Source: Deltaproteobacteria bacterium (GTDB taxonomy: Bacteria; Desulfobacterota; Binatia; UTPRO1). Taken from it: a DNA stretch of 64,000 nt. The stretch lies in NCBI GenBank assembly GCA_020848745.1, contig JADLHM010000098.1, positions 62,001 through 126,000 of the forward strand, in the 5' to 3' direction. Both the position numbers and the translations under genes were made by a program. Below are positions 20,348 through 28,577 of the stretch, one piece after another. Each line of letters starts with the position of its first letter. Positions within the stretch are counted from its first letter, which is position 1. The notes below the pieces were generated by a model that ran no database searches, had not been told where the DNA came from, and worked only from the letters and a program-made list of their open reading frames with translations.

Positions 20348-20363
20348 CGGCACGTTCGGTGCT
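20348..20363 (+). promoter_or_regulatory. Candidate sigma-54 promoter ahead of glcD
   Basis: CGGCACG-TTCG-GTGCT matches TGGCACG-N4-TTGCW at 10 of 12 fixed positions, with invariant GG and GC in correct spacing. Predicted transcription start about 20374, seven bases before the GTG used for glcD. Weaker than the other three sites in this window. Confidence 0.35.
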
Positions 20364-20380
20364 TATTGTGGTATCGTCGC

Positions 20381-21826
20381 GTGGTGTCAACGTCGATCGC
20401 GCCATCGCCCGTGTTGGCGCGGGAGCTCGCCGCGATCGTGGGCCCCGAGGGCGTGGTCGCCGACCTCGCGGCGCGAACCGTCTACGAGTGCGATGGATAC
20501 ACCCTCGCGCGCGCCGTTCCGGATCTCGTCGTGCTCCCGCGGTCGACCGACGAGACCGCGCGCGTGCTGCGGGCTGCGTGGCGGGCGGGCGTGCCGTTCG
20601 TGCCGCGCGGCGCGGGCACCGGGCTCTCGGGGGGATGCCTCGCGGCTCCGGCGCGGCTCGTCGTCTGCACGAGCCGGATGCGGACCGTCCGCGCGATCGA
20701 CGTCCCGAACCGGCGCATGACCGTGGAGGCCGGCGTCGTGAACGCGGAGGTGTCGCGCGCCGTGCGGGAGGCCGGTCTGTACTACGCGCCCGATCCGTCG
20801 AGCCAGAACGCGTGTACGATCGGGGGCAACGTCGCCGAGAACTCGGGCGGACCACACACCTTGAAGTACGGCGTGACGACCAATCACGTCCTGGCCGTGG
20901 AGCTCGTGCTGCCGGACGGCGAGGTCGTGCCGCTCGGCGACGGCGTCGACGACGGCCTCGGCTACGACCTGACCGGCGTCGTGTGCGGCGCCGAGGGTAC
21001 GATGGGGATCGTGACGGCGGCGACGCTGCGGTTGATGCCGCTGCCGGAGTCCGTCGTGACGATGCTCGCGGTCTTCGCGACGGTGGCCGAAGCGACCGCG
21101 ACGGTGTCGGCGATCATCGCGGCCGGCATCGTTCCCGCCGCCCTCGAGATGATGGACCGGACGATCGTCGCGGCCGTAGAAGCGGCCTTTCGCGTCGGGT
21201 TTCCGACCGATGCCGGAGCCGTGCTCATCATCGAGATCGACGGCGACGCCGCCGGGCTCCCCGCGGCGGCGGAGCGGATCGAGGGTCTCTGCCGCCGACA
21301 CGGCGCGCGCGAGGTCCGGCGGGCGGCCGGCGAAGCGGAGCGCGCCGTCCTCTGGAAGAGCCGCAAGCGCGCGTTCGGCGCGGTCGGTCGCTTGTCCCCG
21401 AGCTATTGCACGCAGGACGGCGTCGTGCCGCGGACGCGGCTGCCGGAGATCCTCGTCCGCATCGCGGCCGTGGCGGCGCGCTACGGCCTCCGCATCGGCA
21501 ACGTGTTCCACGCCGGCGACGGCAACATCCATCCGATCGTGCTCTACGACGAACGCGACCCGGAGGAGGCAGCGCGCGCCCTCGCGGCGGGACGCGACAT
21601 CCTGCGCGCATGTCTCGAGCTCGGCGGCAGCGTGACGGGCGAGCACGGCATCGGGGTCGAGAAGATGACCGAGCTCGCCCTCGCGTTCGGCCCCGACGAT
21701 CTCGCGCTCATGCGGCGCGTGCGCGGCGTCTTCGATCCCGAGGAGCGCGCCAACCCGGGGAAGATCTTCCCGACCCCGGGCGGGTGCGTCGAGCAGCGCG
21801 CCCCGCGCCGGCGGGCCGCCCTGTGA
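20381..21826 (+). CDS. glcD: Glycolate oxidase FAD subunit GlcD
   Basis: FAD-linked oxidase of the membrane-associated glycolate oxidase complex (glycolate to glyoxylate). About 481 residues. The FAD_binding_4 domain carries FVPRGAGTGLSGGC near residue 70 and NVAENSGGPHTLKYGVT near residue 150. The FAD-oxidase C domain carries FHAGDGNIHP and TGEHGIGVEKM. GTG 20381 (VVSTSIAPSP) is chosen because the upstream frame runs into the divergent aminotransferase gene; GTG 20384 is equally possible. The stop overlaps the glcE start in a GTGA at 21823-21826. Confidence 0.93.
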   Translation: MVSTSIAPSPVLARELAAIVGPEGVVADLAARTVYECDGYTLARAVPDLVVLPRSTDETARVLRAAWRAGVPFVPRGAGTGLSGGCLAAPARLVVCTSRMRTVRAIDVPNRRMTVEAGVVNAEVSRAVREAGLYYAPDPSSQNACTIGGNVAENSGGPHTLKYGVTTNHVLAVELVLPDGEVVPLGDGVDDGLGYDLTGVVCGAEGTMGIVTAATLRLMPLPESVVTMLAVFATVAEATATVSAIIAAGIVPAALEMMDRTIVAAVEAAFRVGFPTDAGAVLIIEIDGDAAGLPAAAERIEGLCRRHGAREVRRAAGEAERAVLWKSRKRAFGAVGRLSPSYCTQDGVVPRTRLPEILVRIAAVAARYGLRIGNVFHAGDGNIHPIVLYDERDPEEAARALAAGRDILRACLELGGSVTGEHGIGVEKMTELALAFGPDDLALMRRVRGVFDPEERANPGKIFPTPGGCVEQRAPRRRAAL

Positions 21827-23118
21827 CGACGGGGCACCCGCCGTCGGACGCCGCGGCGGCCATCGCCGCCCGCCTCGGCCGCTCGGTCGACGCGGCGGAT
21901 GAGGCGCGCGCCGCGTGGGTCGTCGGCGGCGTGACGCCGGCGCTCGTCGCGCGTCCCGCCGACGTGGACGAGGTCGCGGCGGCGGTTGGCGTGGTCGCCG
22001 CCGCGGGCGGCGCGCTCGTGCCGCTCGGGCGGGGTGCGCACCGCGACCTCGGCCACCCTCCCGCACGCTACGACGTCGCACTCGTGACCGACCGTCTCGC
22101 GCGGATCCTCGACTACACGCCCGCCGACATGACGGTCACGGTCGAAGCGGGCGTCACGATGGCGGAGCTGTTCGCGCTGCTCGCGCGCGAAGGCCAGTGG
22201 CTGGCGCTCGAGCCCCCGCTGCCGGCGTGCACGACCGTCGGTGGCCTCCTCGCGGCCGACCGCTCCGGATGGCTCGCGGCTTCGCAGGGGCGGGTGCGCG
22301 ACGTCGTCATCGGGATCGGCGTCGTGACCGCGGAGGGCGTGCGCGCGCGGGGGGGCGGTCGCGTGGTGAAGAACGTCGCCGGCTACGATCTCATGAAGCT
22401 CTGCATCGGCTCGCTCGGGTCGCTCGCCGTGCTCACCGACGTCACGTTCAAGGTGCGACCCGTCCCCGAGCGCCAGCACGGTCTCGTGCTCCGCTTCGGC
22501 ACGACGATGGCCGCGCTCGCGTGCGGGGCGACCGTGGAAGGCGCGCTCGCCGTGGCCGTCGCGGGCGCGCTCGGCGGCGGAACGGACGGCGCGGCGGTCG
22601 TCGTGCGCCTCGGCGGCGCCGACGCCGACGTCGCCGCGCAGCGCGCTCGCGTGCGGGAGCTCGCACGGCGCCACGGCGCCGAGGTCGAGCTCGACGCCGA
22701 CGCCGCCGATCCCGCCGTCGCCGCGCGATTCTCGACGCTGCGGGACTTCCCGGCGTCTGGCGCCGGGCGGCTGGCGGTCCGGTTCGCCTGTCTACCGTCG
22801 CGCCTCCACGCGGTCGTCGCCGATGCGATCGCCGCCGTCGCGGGTGCGCGCGGCGCGTGGCAAGCCGATCCCCGCCGCGGAATCGCGCTCGTCGAGCTCG
22901 CGACCTCCGGGGCGCCGGCGGCGACGCCCGCCGACCTCACGCGCGTCGCTGACGCGCACGCCGCGCATCTGGTCGTCGAGCGGTGGCCGCCCGCGCTCGC
23001 GTCGAGCGTCGAGGTATGGCACCCGATGCCGCCCGCGCTTCCGCTCATGCGCCGGATGAAGGCCGCGCTCGACCCCGCCGGCGTGCTCGCGCCGGGCCGC
23101 TGCCTGGGGCGACTCTGA
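21823..23118 (+). CDS. glcE: Glycolate oxidase FAD-binding subunit GlcE
   Basis: Second flavoprotein subunit of glycolate oxidase. 431 residues with one FAD_binding_4 domain: PLGRGAHRDLG near residue 65, TVGGLLAADRSGW near 140 and KNVAGYDLMKLCIGSLGSL near 180-200, all GlcE signatures. The C-terminal part is Ala-rich and less conserved. Both ends overlap neighbours (GTGA with glcD, TGATG with glcF), the strict D-E-F order and coupling of the classical operon. No glcC regulator or glcG/glcB gene is present. Confidence 0.9.
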   Translation: MTTGHPPSDAAAAIAARLGRSVDAADEARAAWVVGGVTPALVARPADVDEVAAAVGVVAAAGGALVPLGRGAHRDLGHPPARYDVALVTDRLARILDYTPADMTVTVEAGVTMAELFALLAREGQWLALEPPLPACTTVGGLLAADRSGWLAASQGRVRDVVIGIGVVTAEGVRARGGGRVVKNVAGYDLMKLCIGSLGSLAVLTDVTFKVRPVPERQHGLVLRFGTTMAALACGATVEGALAVAVAGALGGGTDGAAVVVRLGGADADVAAQRARVRELARRHGAEVELDADAADPAVAARFSTLRDFPASGAGRLAVRFACLPSRLHAVVADAIAAVAGARGAWQADPRRGIALVELATSGAPAATPADLTRVADAHAAHLVVERWPPALASSVEVWHPMPPALPLMRRMKAALDPAGVLAPGRCLGRL

Positions 23119-24413
23119 TGGCGCCCGCCCGCTCCGCCGCCCCGCCGCGCGGCGGCTTCGCGCCGACCGAACGCTTTCTCGAGTGCGTGCATTGCGGTCT
23201 CTGCCAGAACGCGTGCCCGACCTACCTCGCGCTCGGCGCCGAGGCGGACTCGCCGCGCGGCCGCATCCATCTCATGCGGGCGCTCCAGGAAGGGCGGCTC
23301 GCGCTCGATGCCGGCGCCGTCCGCCATCTCGACCTCTGCCTGGGGTGCCGCGGCTGCGAGACGGCCTGTCCGTCCGGGGTCGCCTACGGCGAGCTCATCG
23401 AGGCCGCGCGGCCGTGGATCGAAGCGCGGTACCGACGGCCGCTCCCGGAGCGTTGGCGGCGGCGCATCGTCGTGCGCGCGCTCACGAGGCCGCGGCTGCT
23501 GCGTGCGCTCGTGACGCCGCTGCGCGTGCTCGATCGGCTCGGCGTGCTCAGGCTCGTCCGCGCGTTCGCCCCGCGGGTGTCTCCCGGGCTGCATCTGCTG
23601 CCGGCGTCGATCCCGCCGCGTGCCGTGATGCCGCCGGCACCGGCGGTCGCGGCAGGCGACGCGCGCGGAACGCCCGTCCATCTCGTGCCCGGCTGCGTGA
23701 TGCCGGAGCTTTGTGGCGATACCGTGCGGAGCACGGCCCGTGTGCTCGCGGCGAACGGATGGCGCGTGACCGTCCCCGCGGGCGTCGGGTGCTGCGGCGC
23801 GCTCGCGTTGCACGCCGGCGATCGCGCGGCCGCGCTGACGGCCGCCCGCCGGACCCTCGACGCGCTCGCCGCGGCGACCCCGACGGACGATGGCCCGCCG
23901 ATCGTCGCGACCGCGGCCGGGTGCGGCGCGATGATGAAGGGGTGGGACGACCTCTTCGCGGACGACCCGGCGCGCGCGGCGGCCGCGGCGAGCGTCGCGC
24001 GGCGCGTCCGTGACGCGACGGAGCTCCTGACGGAACGGCCGCTCCGGGATCCCACGTCGCGCCCGTCGCGGCGGGTCGCCTACCACGATCCGTGTCACCT
24101 CGCGCACGCGCAGGGCGTCCGCGCCGCGCCGCGCGCGCTGCTCGCCGCGATCCCCGGGCTCACGCTCGTGCCGATGGACGACGAGGACCTCTGCTGCGGG
24201 AGCGCCGGCCACTACAACGTCATACAGCCGGCGATGGCCCGGACGCTCGTGGCGCGCAAGGTGGCCGCCATCCGGGCGAGCGGCGTCGACCTCGTCGCGA
24301 CGGCGAACGCGGGGTGTGCGCTCCAGCTCGCGGCCGGTTTGCGTGCGGCCGGCCTCGCGATCCCCGTGCGTCACGTCGTCGACCTGCTCGCCGAGGCGTA
24401 CGATCGGCGCTGA
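23118..24413 (+). CDS. glcF: Glycolate oxidase iron-sulfur subunit GlcF
   Basis: Electron-transfer subunit of glycolate oxidase that passes electrons to the quinone pool. 431 residues with two 4Fe-4S ferredoxin motifs, CVHCGLCQNACP (~residue 23) and CLGCRGCETACP (~75), then two CCG domains (VGCCGAL and DLCCGSAG) typical of heterodisulfide-reductase-like Fe-S subunits. Start overlaps the glcE stop in TGATG. With the divergent aminotransferase this operon would convert glycolate to glycine. Last gene of the operon; 150 bases separate it from the NERD-like gene. Confidence 0.94.
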   Translation: MAPARSAAPPRGGFAPTERFLECVHCGLCQNACPTYLALGAEADSPRGRIHLMRALQEGRLALDAGAVRHLDLCLGCRGCETACPSGVAYGELIEAARPWIEARYRRPLPERWRRRIVVRALTRPRLLRALVTPLRVLDRLGVLRLVRAFAPRVSPGLHLLPASIPPRAVMPPAPAVAAGDARGTPVHLVPGCVMPELCGDTVRSTARVLAANGWRVTVPAGVGCCGALALHAGDRAAALTAARRTLDALAAATPTDDGPPIVATAAGCGAMMKGWDDLFADDPARAAAAASVARRVRDATELLTERPLRDPTSRPSRRVAYHDPCHLAHAQGVRAAPRALLAAIPGLTLVPMDDEDLCCGSAGHYNVIQPAMARTLVARKVAAIRASGVDLVATANAGCALQLAAGLRAAGLAIPVRHVVDLLAEAYDRR

Positions 24414-24533
24414 CGTCCCCCCGTCGTTGCCGTGGCAGTTTTGTACCGCTCGCGAGTACGCCGTCCCGTCGTCGCCGGCGTGGGACCGTCGATTGTTCGC
24501 GTGGTTCCGATCGCCAGGGGCCGGTCTCCCGCC

Positions 24534-24549
24534 TGGCATGGCAGTTGCT
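24534..24549 (+). promoter_or_regulatory. Sigma-54 (-24/-12) promoter ahead of the NERD-like gene
   Basis: TGGCATG-GCAG-TTGCT has one mismatch to TGGCACG-N4-TTGCW and correct GG-N10-GC spacing. The predicted transcription start (about 24560) is only about four bases before the ATG at 24564, giving a nearly leaderless mRNA, the same oddity as at the sensor kinase. Confidence 0.6.
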
Positions 24550-24563
24550 GCCGGGCATGGGAG

Positions 24564-25358
24564 ATGGCCGAGCCTGCCCCGCGCAAACCGCCGCTCGAGC
24601 GCACCGAGGCGCGCTGCGCGGCCGCCGTCTACGTGACCCTCGCGGTGGCGATCGCGCTCGTTGCGCTCGCGGTACGAGGCGCCTGGGTGCCCTGGGCGAC
24701 CTTGCTGCTCCTGCCGATCTTCGTGGCCGCGCTCGCCGATGCGACGCGCACGACGACGACGGTCTGGCGGGACTGGCGGGCGTACGAGCTCGGCGTGAAC
24801 GTCAAGCGCGCGCTCGCGGCGCTGCGTCCCGCGTACCGTGTCGTGACGCGCGGACCGACGCTCGTCGAACGCGATCGCCACGTCGCGATCGGGCCGAACG
24901 GCGTGTTCCTCATCTTGTCGAGCGACGACGGCGGACGGGTGACTGCGTCCGACCAGCGGCTCTTCGTGAACGCGCGTCTCCCGTGGCGGAACCTCGTGGA
25001 GGATTGTCGCGTCGAGGCGCTGCGCGTCGCCGATCGAGCGCAACGCGCGCTCGGACGGCCGGTGCCGGTGCATGCGGTGTTGTGCTTCACGCGCGCCCTC
25101 GTCGCCGTCGGGCAGGAGATCCGGGGCGTGAAGATCGTCCAGGTGCCGCGGCTCGCGCGCCTGATCGAAAGCGTCGCCACACCGACGTCGCTCAGCGAGC
25201 AGGACGTCGAGGCGGTACGCGCGGCACTCGCGGCGACGGCGCCCGCGGCCCCCGCGCGCAAGATTTTCCGTTTGACGCCGCGACCAGCGGCCACGCGGAA
25301 CGAGCGTCCGTCGACGCTCGTCGGGAGGCCATCGAGACCGCATCACAGTCTCTCGTAG
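24564..25358 (+). CDS. Membrane protein with NERD-like (nuclease-related) domain
   Basis: A 264-residue protein: two membrane helices near residues 20-65, then a cytoplasmic domain resembling NERD (YELGVNVKRALAAL for the first helix, AIGPNGVFLILSSDDGG where canonical NERD proteins have an IDHVVVGPxGVFVIETK-type strand, then a long helix and a final beta-strand unit VKIVQVPRLARL). The Asp and Glu-x-Lys catalytic residues of active NERD nucleases are not conserved (SSDDG instead of ETK), so a catalytically dead fold is likely. Function unknown. The tail (~last 35 residues) is disordered and basic. ATG 24564 is the only good start. Confidence 0.65.
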   Translation: MAEPAPRKPPLERTEARCAAAVYVTLAVAIALVALAVRGAWVPWATLLLLPIFVAALADATRTTTTVWRDWRAYELGVNVKRALAALRPAYRVVTRGPTLVERDRHVAIGPNGVFLILSSDDGGRVTASDQRLFVNARLPWRNLVEDCRVEALRVADRAQRALGRPVPVHAVLCFTRALVAVGQEIRGVKIVQVPRLARLIESVATPTSLSEQDVEAVRAALAATAPAAPARKIFRLTPRPAATRNERPSTLVGRPSRPHHSLS

Positions 25359-25373
25359 CGCGGCGTTCGTAGC

Positions 25374-25390
25374 TGCAAGTATCGCTTGCA
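25374..25390. repeat. Palindrome TGCAAG-N5-CTTGCA upstream of the cold shock gene
   Basis: Perfect 6-5-6 inverted repeat (TGCAAG TATCG CTTGCA) about 150 bases before csp. A candidate -35 TTGCAA (25387-25392) with 17-base spacing to TAGGAG overlaps its right arm, so the palindrome is placed like an operator. It is not a sigma-54 site: the GG element is absent. Confidence 0.4.
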
Positions 25391-25541
25391 ATGCGAAAAT
25401 CGAGTTGCTAGGAGGGCGCGCAGTCGTGAGGTGAAGGTAGTACGTCCGTGGAGCGGCCGTGGCGAAACTTGCCGCGGCTTTGTCTTATGGCAGCGAATCT
25501 TCCCTCGATGACGAGTTTAACGGACGAAAGGAGGGGAGATT
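25391..25541 (+). promoter_or_regulatory. Long 5' leader of the cold shock gene
   Basis: Roughly 150 bases without a gene before csp. Long structured leaders are usual for cspA-type genes, where they control translation with temperature. A very strong ribosome site, AAAGGAGGGG, lies at the 3' end just ahead of the ATG. I cannot assign a specific fold. Confidence 0.4.
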
Positions 25542-25745
25542 ATGGCAATCGGTCACGTGAAGTGGTTCAACCCCGAGAAGGGCTTCGGGTTCATCCGCCA
25601 AGAGAACGGCGAGGACGTGTTCGTGCACTACTCGGCGATCTCGGGCGAGGGGTTCCGGACGCTCGAAGAGGGTCAGAAGGTCGAGTTCGAGATCACCAAG
25701 GGCCCGAAGGGTCTGCAGGCCTCCAACGTCACCAAGGCTGCGTAA
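25542..25745 (+). CDS. csp: Cold shock domain protein
   Basis: A 67-residue single CSD protein that binds single-stranded RNA/DNA and melts mRNA structure. The two RNA-binding motifs are intact: KGFGFIRQ (RNP1-like, residues 13-20) and DVFVHYSAI (RNP2-like, residues 25-33). It starts [14 protein letters not shown] and ends with the usual ASNVTKA. The ATG has an excellent AAAGGAGGGG site. It is monocistronic, flanked by a long leader and a textbook terminator, so it is probably highly expressed. Confidence 0.97.
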   Translation: MAIGHVKWFNPEKGFGFIRQENGEDVFVHYSAISGEGFRTLEEGQKVEFEITKGPKGLQASNVTKAA

Positions 25746-25780
25746 GGCGCTCGCGCCCACGCGCTGACCAATCCAGTACG

Positions 25781-25811
25781 GCCCCGGGAGCTTCGGCTCC
25801 CGGGGCTTTTT
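25781..25811 (+). terminator. Strong intrinsic terminator after csp
   Basis: Perfect 11-bp stem GCCCCGGGAGC / GCTCCCGGGGC closed by the stable TTCG tetraloop and followed by TTTTT. The clearest rho-independent terminator in the window. Confidence 0.95.
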
Positions 25812-25856
25812 CGTTGGGGGGCGCGAAGAGGCAGCCATTGCGAGAGGAGACATCCC

Positions 25857-27014
25857 ATGGACGCGAAGACCGGCGCGCGTGAGCGTCTCGAGACCCGGCG
25901 CGAGGCGTTGATCGCGCTCAGCCATCGCATCCACGCGCACCCCGAGGTGGGGTTCGAGGAGGAGCGCGCGGCCGGTTGGCTTTGCGACGACCTCGCCGCG
26001 GCCGGCTTCGAGGTCACGCGCGGCGTCGGGGAGCTGCCGACCGCGTTCGTGGCGCGCGCGGGAAGCGGTCCGCTGCACGTCGCATTCTGCGCGGAGTACG
26101 ATGCGCTTCCCGGCATCGGCCATGCCTGCGGCCACAACATGATCGCCGCGATGGCGGTCGGCGCCGCGTCGGCGGCCGCGCGGATCGCCGACGATGTCGG
26201 CTTGACGGTGAGCGTGATCGGGACGCCCGCCGAGGAGGGTGGCGGCGGCAAGATCCTGCTCCTCGACCGCGGCGCCTTCGCCGGCGTCCATGCGGCCATG
26301 ATGGTGCACCCCGCGCCGATGGACGTCGTCGAGCAGCCGTTTCTCGCCTGCGCGCAGTTCGAGGTCCGGTACACGGGCAAGGAGGCGCACGCCTCCGCGT
26401 TCCCCGAGCGCGGCATCAACGCGGCCGACGCGCTCACCGTGGCGCAGACCGCGATCGGTTGTCTCCGCCAGCACATCCGCCAGACGGACCGCGTCCACGG
26501 CATCGTCACGCACGGCGGCGACGCGCCGAACATCGTGCCGGCGCATACCGCCGCGCACTACATCGTCCGCGCCCGGACGCTCGCCGAGCTCGACGAGATC
26601 CACGGCAAGGTCGTGCGCTGCTTCGAGGCGGGAGCGCTCGCCACGGGCTCCACGCTCGAGATCAAGGAGGATCACCTGCCGTACGCGGAGGTGAAGCCCG
26701 ACGCCGACATCGCCGCCGCGTATCGCCGGAACGTGATCGCGCTCGGCCGCGTCCTCCCGGATCTCGGCCCGATGCTCGAGCGCATGGCGGGATCGACCGA
26801 CATGGGCAACGTGTCGCTCGCGCTGCCGTCGATCCATCCGATGATCGGCATCGAGTCGCTGCCCGCGGTGAACCACCAGCCGGAGTTCACCGCGCACTGC
26901 GCGACGCCGGTCGCGGACCGCGCCGTCATGGACGGGGCGCTGGCGATGGCGTGGACGGCGATCGACCTCGCGAGCGATCCGGTGATGGTGGCGCGCCTGC
27001 GCGCGCCGCGCTGA
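25857..27014 (+). CDS. M20-family amidohydrolase / peptidase
   Basis: A 385-residue metalloenzyme of the M20D type (AbgB/PMDM-like). The metal and catalytic residues are visible: EYDALPGIGHACGHN (~residues 80-95), GTPAEEGGGG (~125) and MVHPAP (~150), followed by the dimerisation domain (~170-280) with YTGKEAHASAFPERG. Related enzymes hydrolyse aminoacyl-amides, p-aminobenzoyl-glutamate or folate breakdown products; substrate unknown. AGGAG ribosome site precedes ATG 25857. The stop codon's last base is the first base of the palindromic repeat that follows. Confidence 0.88.
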   Translation: MDAKTGARERLETRREALIALSHRIHAHPEVGFEEERAAGWLCDDLAAAGFEVTRGVGELPTAFVARAGSGPLHVAFCAEYDALPGIGHACGHNMIAAMAVGAASAAARIADDVGLTVSVIGTPAEEGGGGKILLLDRGAFAGVHAAMMVHPAPMDVVEQPFLACAQFEVRYTGKEAHASAFPERGINAADALTVAQTAIGCLRQHIRQTDRVHGIVTHGGDAPNIVPAHTAAHYIVRARTLAELDEIHGKVVRCFEAGALATGSTLEIKEDHLPYAEVKPDADIAAAYRRNVIALGRVLPDLGPMLERMAGSTDMGNVSLALPSIHPMIGIESLPAVNHQPEFTAHCATPVADRAVMDGALAMAWTAIDLASDPVMVARLRAPR

Positions 27015-27175
27015 GAGGCTGTGAAGAAATCCCCTCCCGTCGCCGGGCTTCAGAGCGCCGTCGCATCGCGGCGTCGCAAGTCCTCGGAATACCTTCCAGG
27101 TATTCCTGCGGGTTGCTCCTTGCGCTGCTCGGCGATCTTCGCCCGGCTCGGTCCGGGGATTTCTTCACAACCTCT
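27014..27175. repeat. 162-bp palindromic MITE-like repeat element
   Basis: The ends are 21-bp inverted repeats that differ at one base: AGAGGCTGTGAAGAAATCCC and the complement of GGGATTTCTTCACAACCTCT (27155-27175). At the exact centre is a 9-3-9 perfect palindrome GGAATACCT-TCC-AGGTATTCC (27086-27106). The arms between are imperfectly complementary (CCGGGC, GCGCC/GGCGA, GCAAG/CTTGC patches), so the whole element could fold into one long hairpin. No transposase, and no clear target duplication. It begins on the last base of the preceding gene's stop codon and ends 32 bp before the convergent symporter gene. Looks like a REP/MITE class repeat; copies elsewhere are expected. Confidence 0.75.
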
Positions 27176-27207
27176 GAGGACGCCGATGGCCCGCGGCGTC
27201 GCGTCCG

Positions 27208-28494
27208 TCACTCGACGTCCGGGACCATCAACGGCACTTCGAGCGCGCCCTCGGATCTCGCCACCACCACGGCCGCGGTGATGTCGCCGCTGACGTTGAG
27301 CACCGTGCGGCACATGTCGAGCAGGCGGTCCACGCCGAAGATGACGCCGATGCCTTCGGCCGGTACGCCGACCGTCACGAGGACCGGCACGATCAGGGGC
27401 AGCGAGCCGCCCGGGACTCCGGCGGTCCCCACCCCCGCGAGGATCGACATCAGCACCACGACCAGCTGCGACTGCAGGCTCAGCTCGACGCCGTAGAATT
27501 GGGCCAGGAACAGCACGGTCACCCCCTCGAACAGCGCGGTGCCGTTCTGGTTCGCCGTCGAGCCGAGGGTGAGCACGAAGTTGGCGATCTCCCGCGGCAC
27601 GCCGAGGTTGCGCTCGGTGACGGCGAGCGCGAGCGGCAGGGTCGCGTTCGAGGAGCTCGTCGAGAACGCCGTGATCATCACGGTGCGGATGCGTTGGAAG
27701 AAGAGGCGCGGCGACATGCCGCCGAGGAAGCGGACGATGAGGGCGTACGTCCCGAACTGGTGGATCGCCAGCCCGAGCAGCACGACCGCGACGTAGCTCG
27801 CGAGCTGGCGGAGCACGCCCGCGCCGAGCCGCGCGGTGAGCGTGAAGAGAAGGCAGGCGACCCCGTAGGGCGCGAGCCGCATCGCGAGGTCGATCACCTG
27901 CATCACGACGGCGTAGAGGGCCTCGAGCACGGCGATCAGCGGGGCGACGGTCGCGCGCGGCGCGAGCGCGAGCCCGAGCCCGAGCATCAACGAGAAGAAC
28001 ATCACCGCCAGCATGTCGCCGTTCACCGCGGCGCGGAGCGGGTTGTCGGGGACGATCGCCAGCACCGCCTGCAACCCGACCGGGGCGTCCGCCGGCGCGA
28101 CGATCGCGCCGCGGCTCGCGTTCGCCGCGAGGGCGGCGCGCGTCGCCTCGGGAAGTCCGGCCCCGGGACGGAGGACGTTCACGAGGGTCAGGCCGAGGGC
28201 GACCGAGAGACCGGTCGCGAGGATCGTGTAGGCGAAGGTCTTGGCGCCGATCCGGCCGAGGCGGCCGATGTCGCCGAGGCCGGCGACGCCGAGCACGAGC
28301 GCCGAGAACACGAGCGGCAGGACGACCATGAAGATGAGGCGCAGGAAGATGCGCCCGAACGGCTCCGTCACGTGGTCGATCGTCCAGGTGAGCCAGGGCG
28401 CTCCGCCGGCCGCGACGTTCGCGGCGATGCCCGTCGCGACGCCGACCGCGAGCCCGAAGAGGATGCGCCAGTGCAGCGGCCAGCGTCGGGACAT
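27208..28494 (-). CDS. Dicarboxylate/amino acid:cation symporter (DAACS family)
   Basis: A 428-residue sodium- or proton-coupled symporter of the GltP/DctA fold. Eight membrane helices plus two re-entrant hairpins. HP1 carries the serine-rich STSSSNATLP motif, and helix 7 carries the TANQNGTALFEG motif (NxxG, cation site). HP2 has AGVGTAGVPGGS, and the substrate-contacting helix 8 has DRLLDMCRTVLNVSGD, with the Asp and Arg positions of the family. Aspartate/glutamate or C4-dicarboxylates are likely substrates. ATG 28494 is supported by AAGGGG; the earlier GTG 28512 lacks a site. Convergent with the M20 gene across the repeat. Confidence 0.92.
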   Translation of the reverse strand: MSRRWPLHWRILFGLAVGVATGIAANVAAGGAPWLTWTIDHVTEPFGRIFLRLIFMVVLPLVFSALVLGVAGLGDIGRLGRIGAKTFAYTILATGLSVALGLTLVNVLRPGAGLPEATRAALAANASRGAIVAPADAPVGLQAVLAIVPDNPLRAAVNGDMLAVMFFSLMLGLGLALAPRATVAPLIAVLEALYAVVMQVIDLAMRLAPYGVACLLFTLTARLGAGVLRQLASYVAVVLLGLAIHQFGTYALIVRFLGGMSPRLFFQRIRTVMITAFSTSSSNATLPLALAVTERNLGVPREIANFVLTLGSTANQNGTALFEGVTVLFLAQFYGVELSLQSQLVVVLMSILAGVGTAGVPGGSLPLIVPVLVTVGVPAEGIGVIFGVDRLLDMCRTVLNVSGDITAAVVVARSEGALEVPLMVPDVE

Positions 28495-28577
28495 GCGCCC
28501 GCCCCTTATCACGCGGGGGCGCCTCCCGAGAGAGAGCCTAGTGGTCGCGTGCCCGGAAGGTCCGGTATCATCGACCC

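Noticed and set aside
25375-25390. TTGCA of the csp palindrome read as a sigma-54 -12 box
   Set aside because: The -24 position has CA rather than GG, so it is treated as an operator-like palindrome only.
22383-25391. A 1002-residue minus-strand open frame across glcE-glcF
   Set aside because: Antisense to clear GlcE/GlcF sequences and low-complexity; no family signature.
27021-27313. Two open frames on opposite strands, both starting MKKSP
   Set aside because: They are mirror readings of the palindromic repeat's two arms, so their similarity comes from the inverted repeat, not from proteins.
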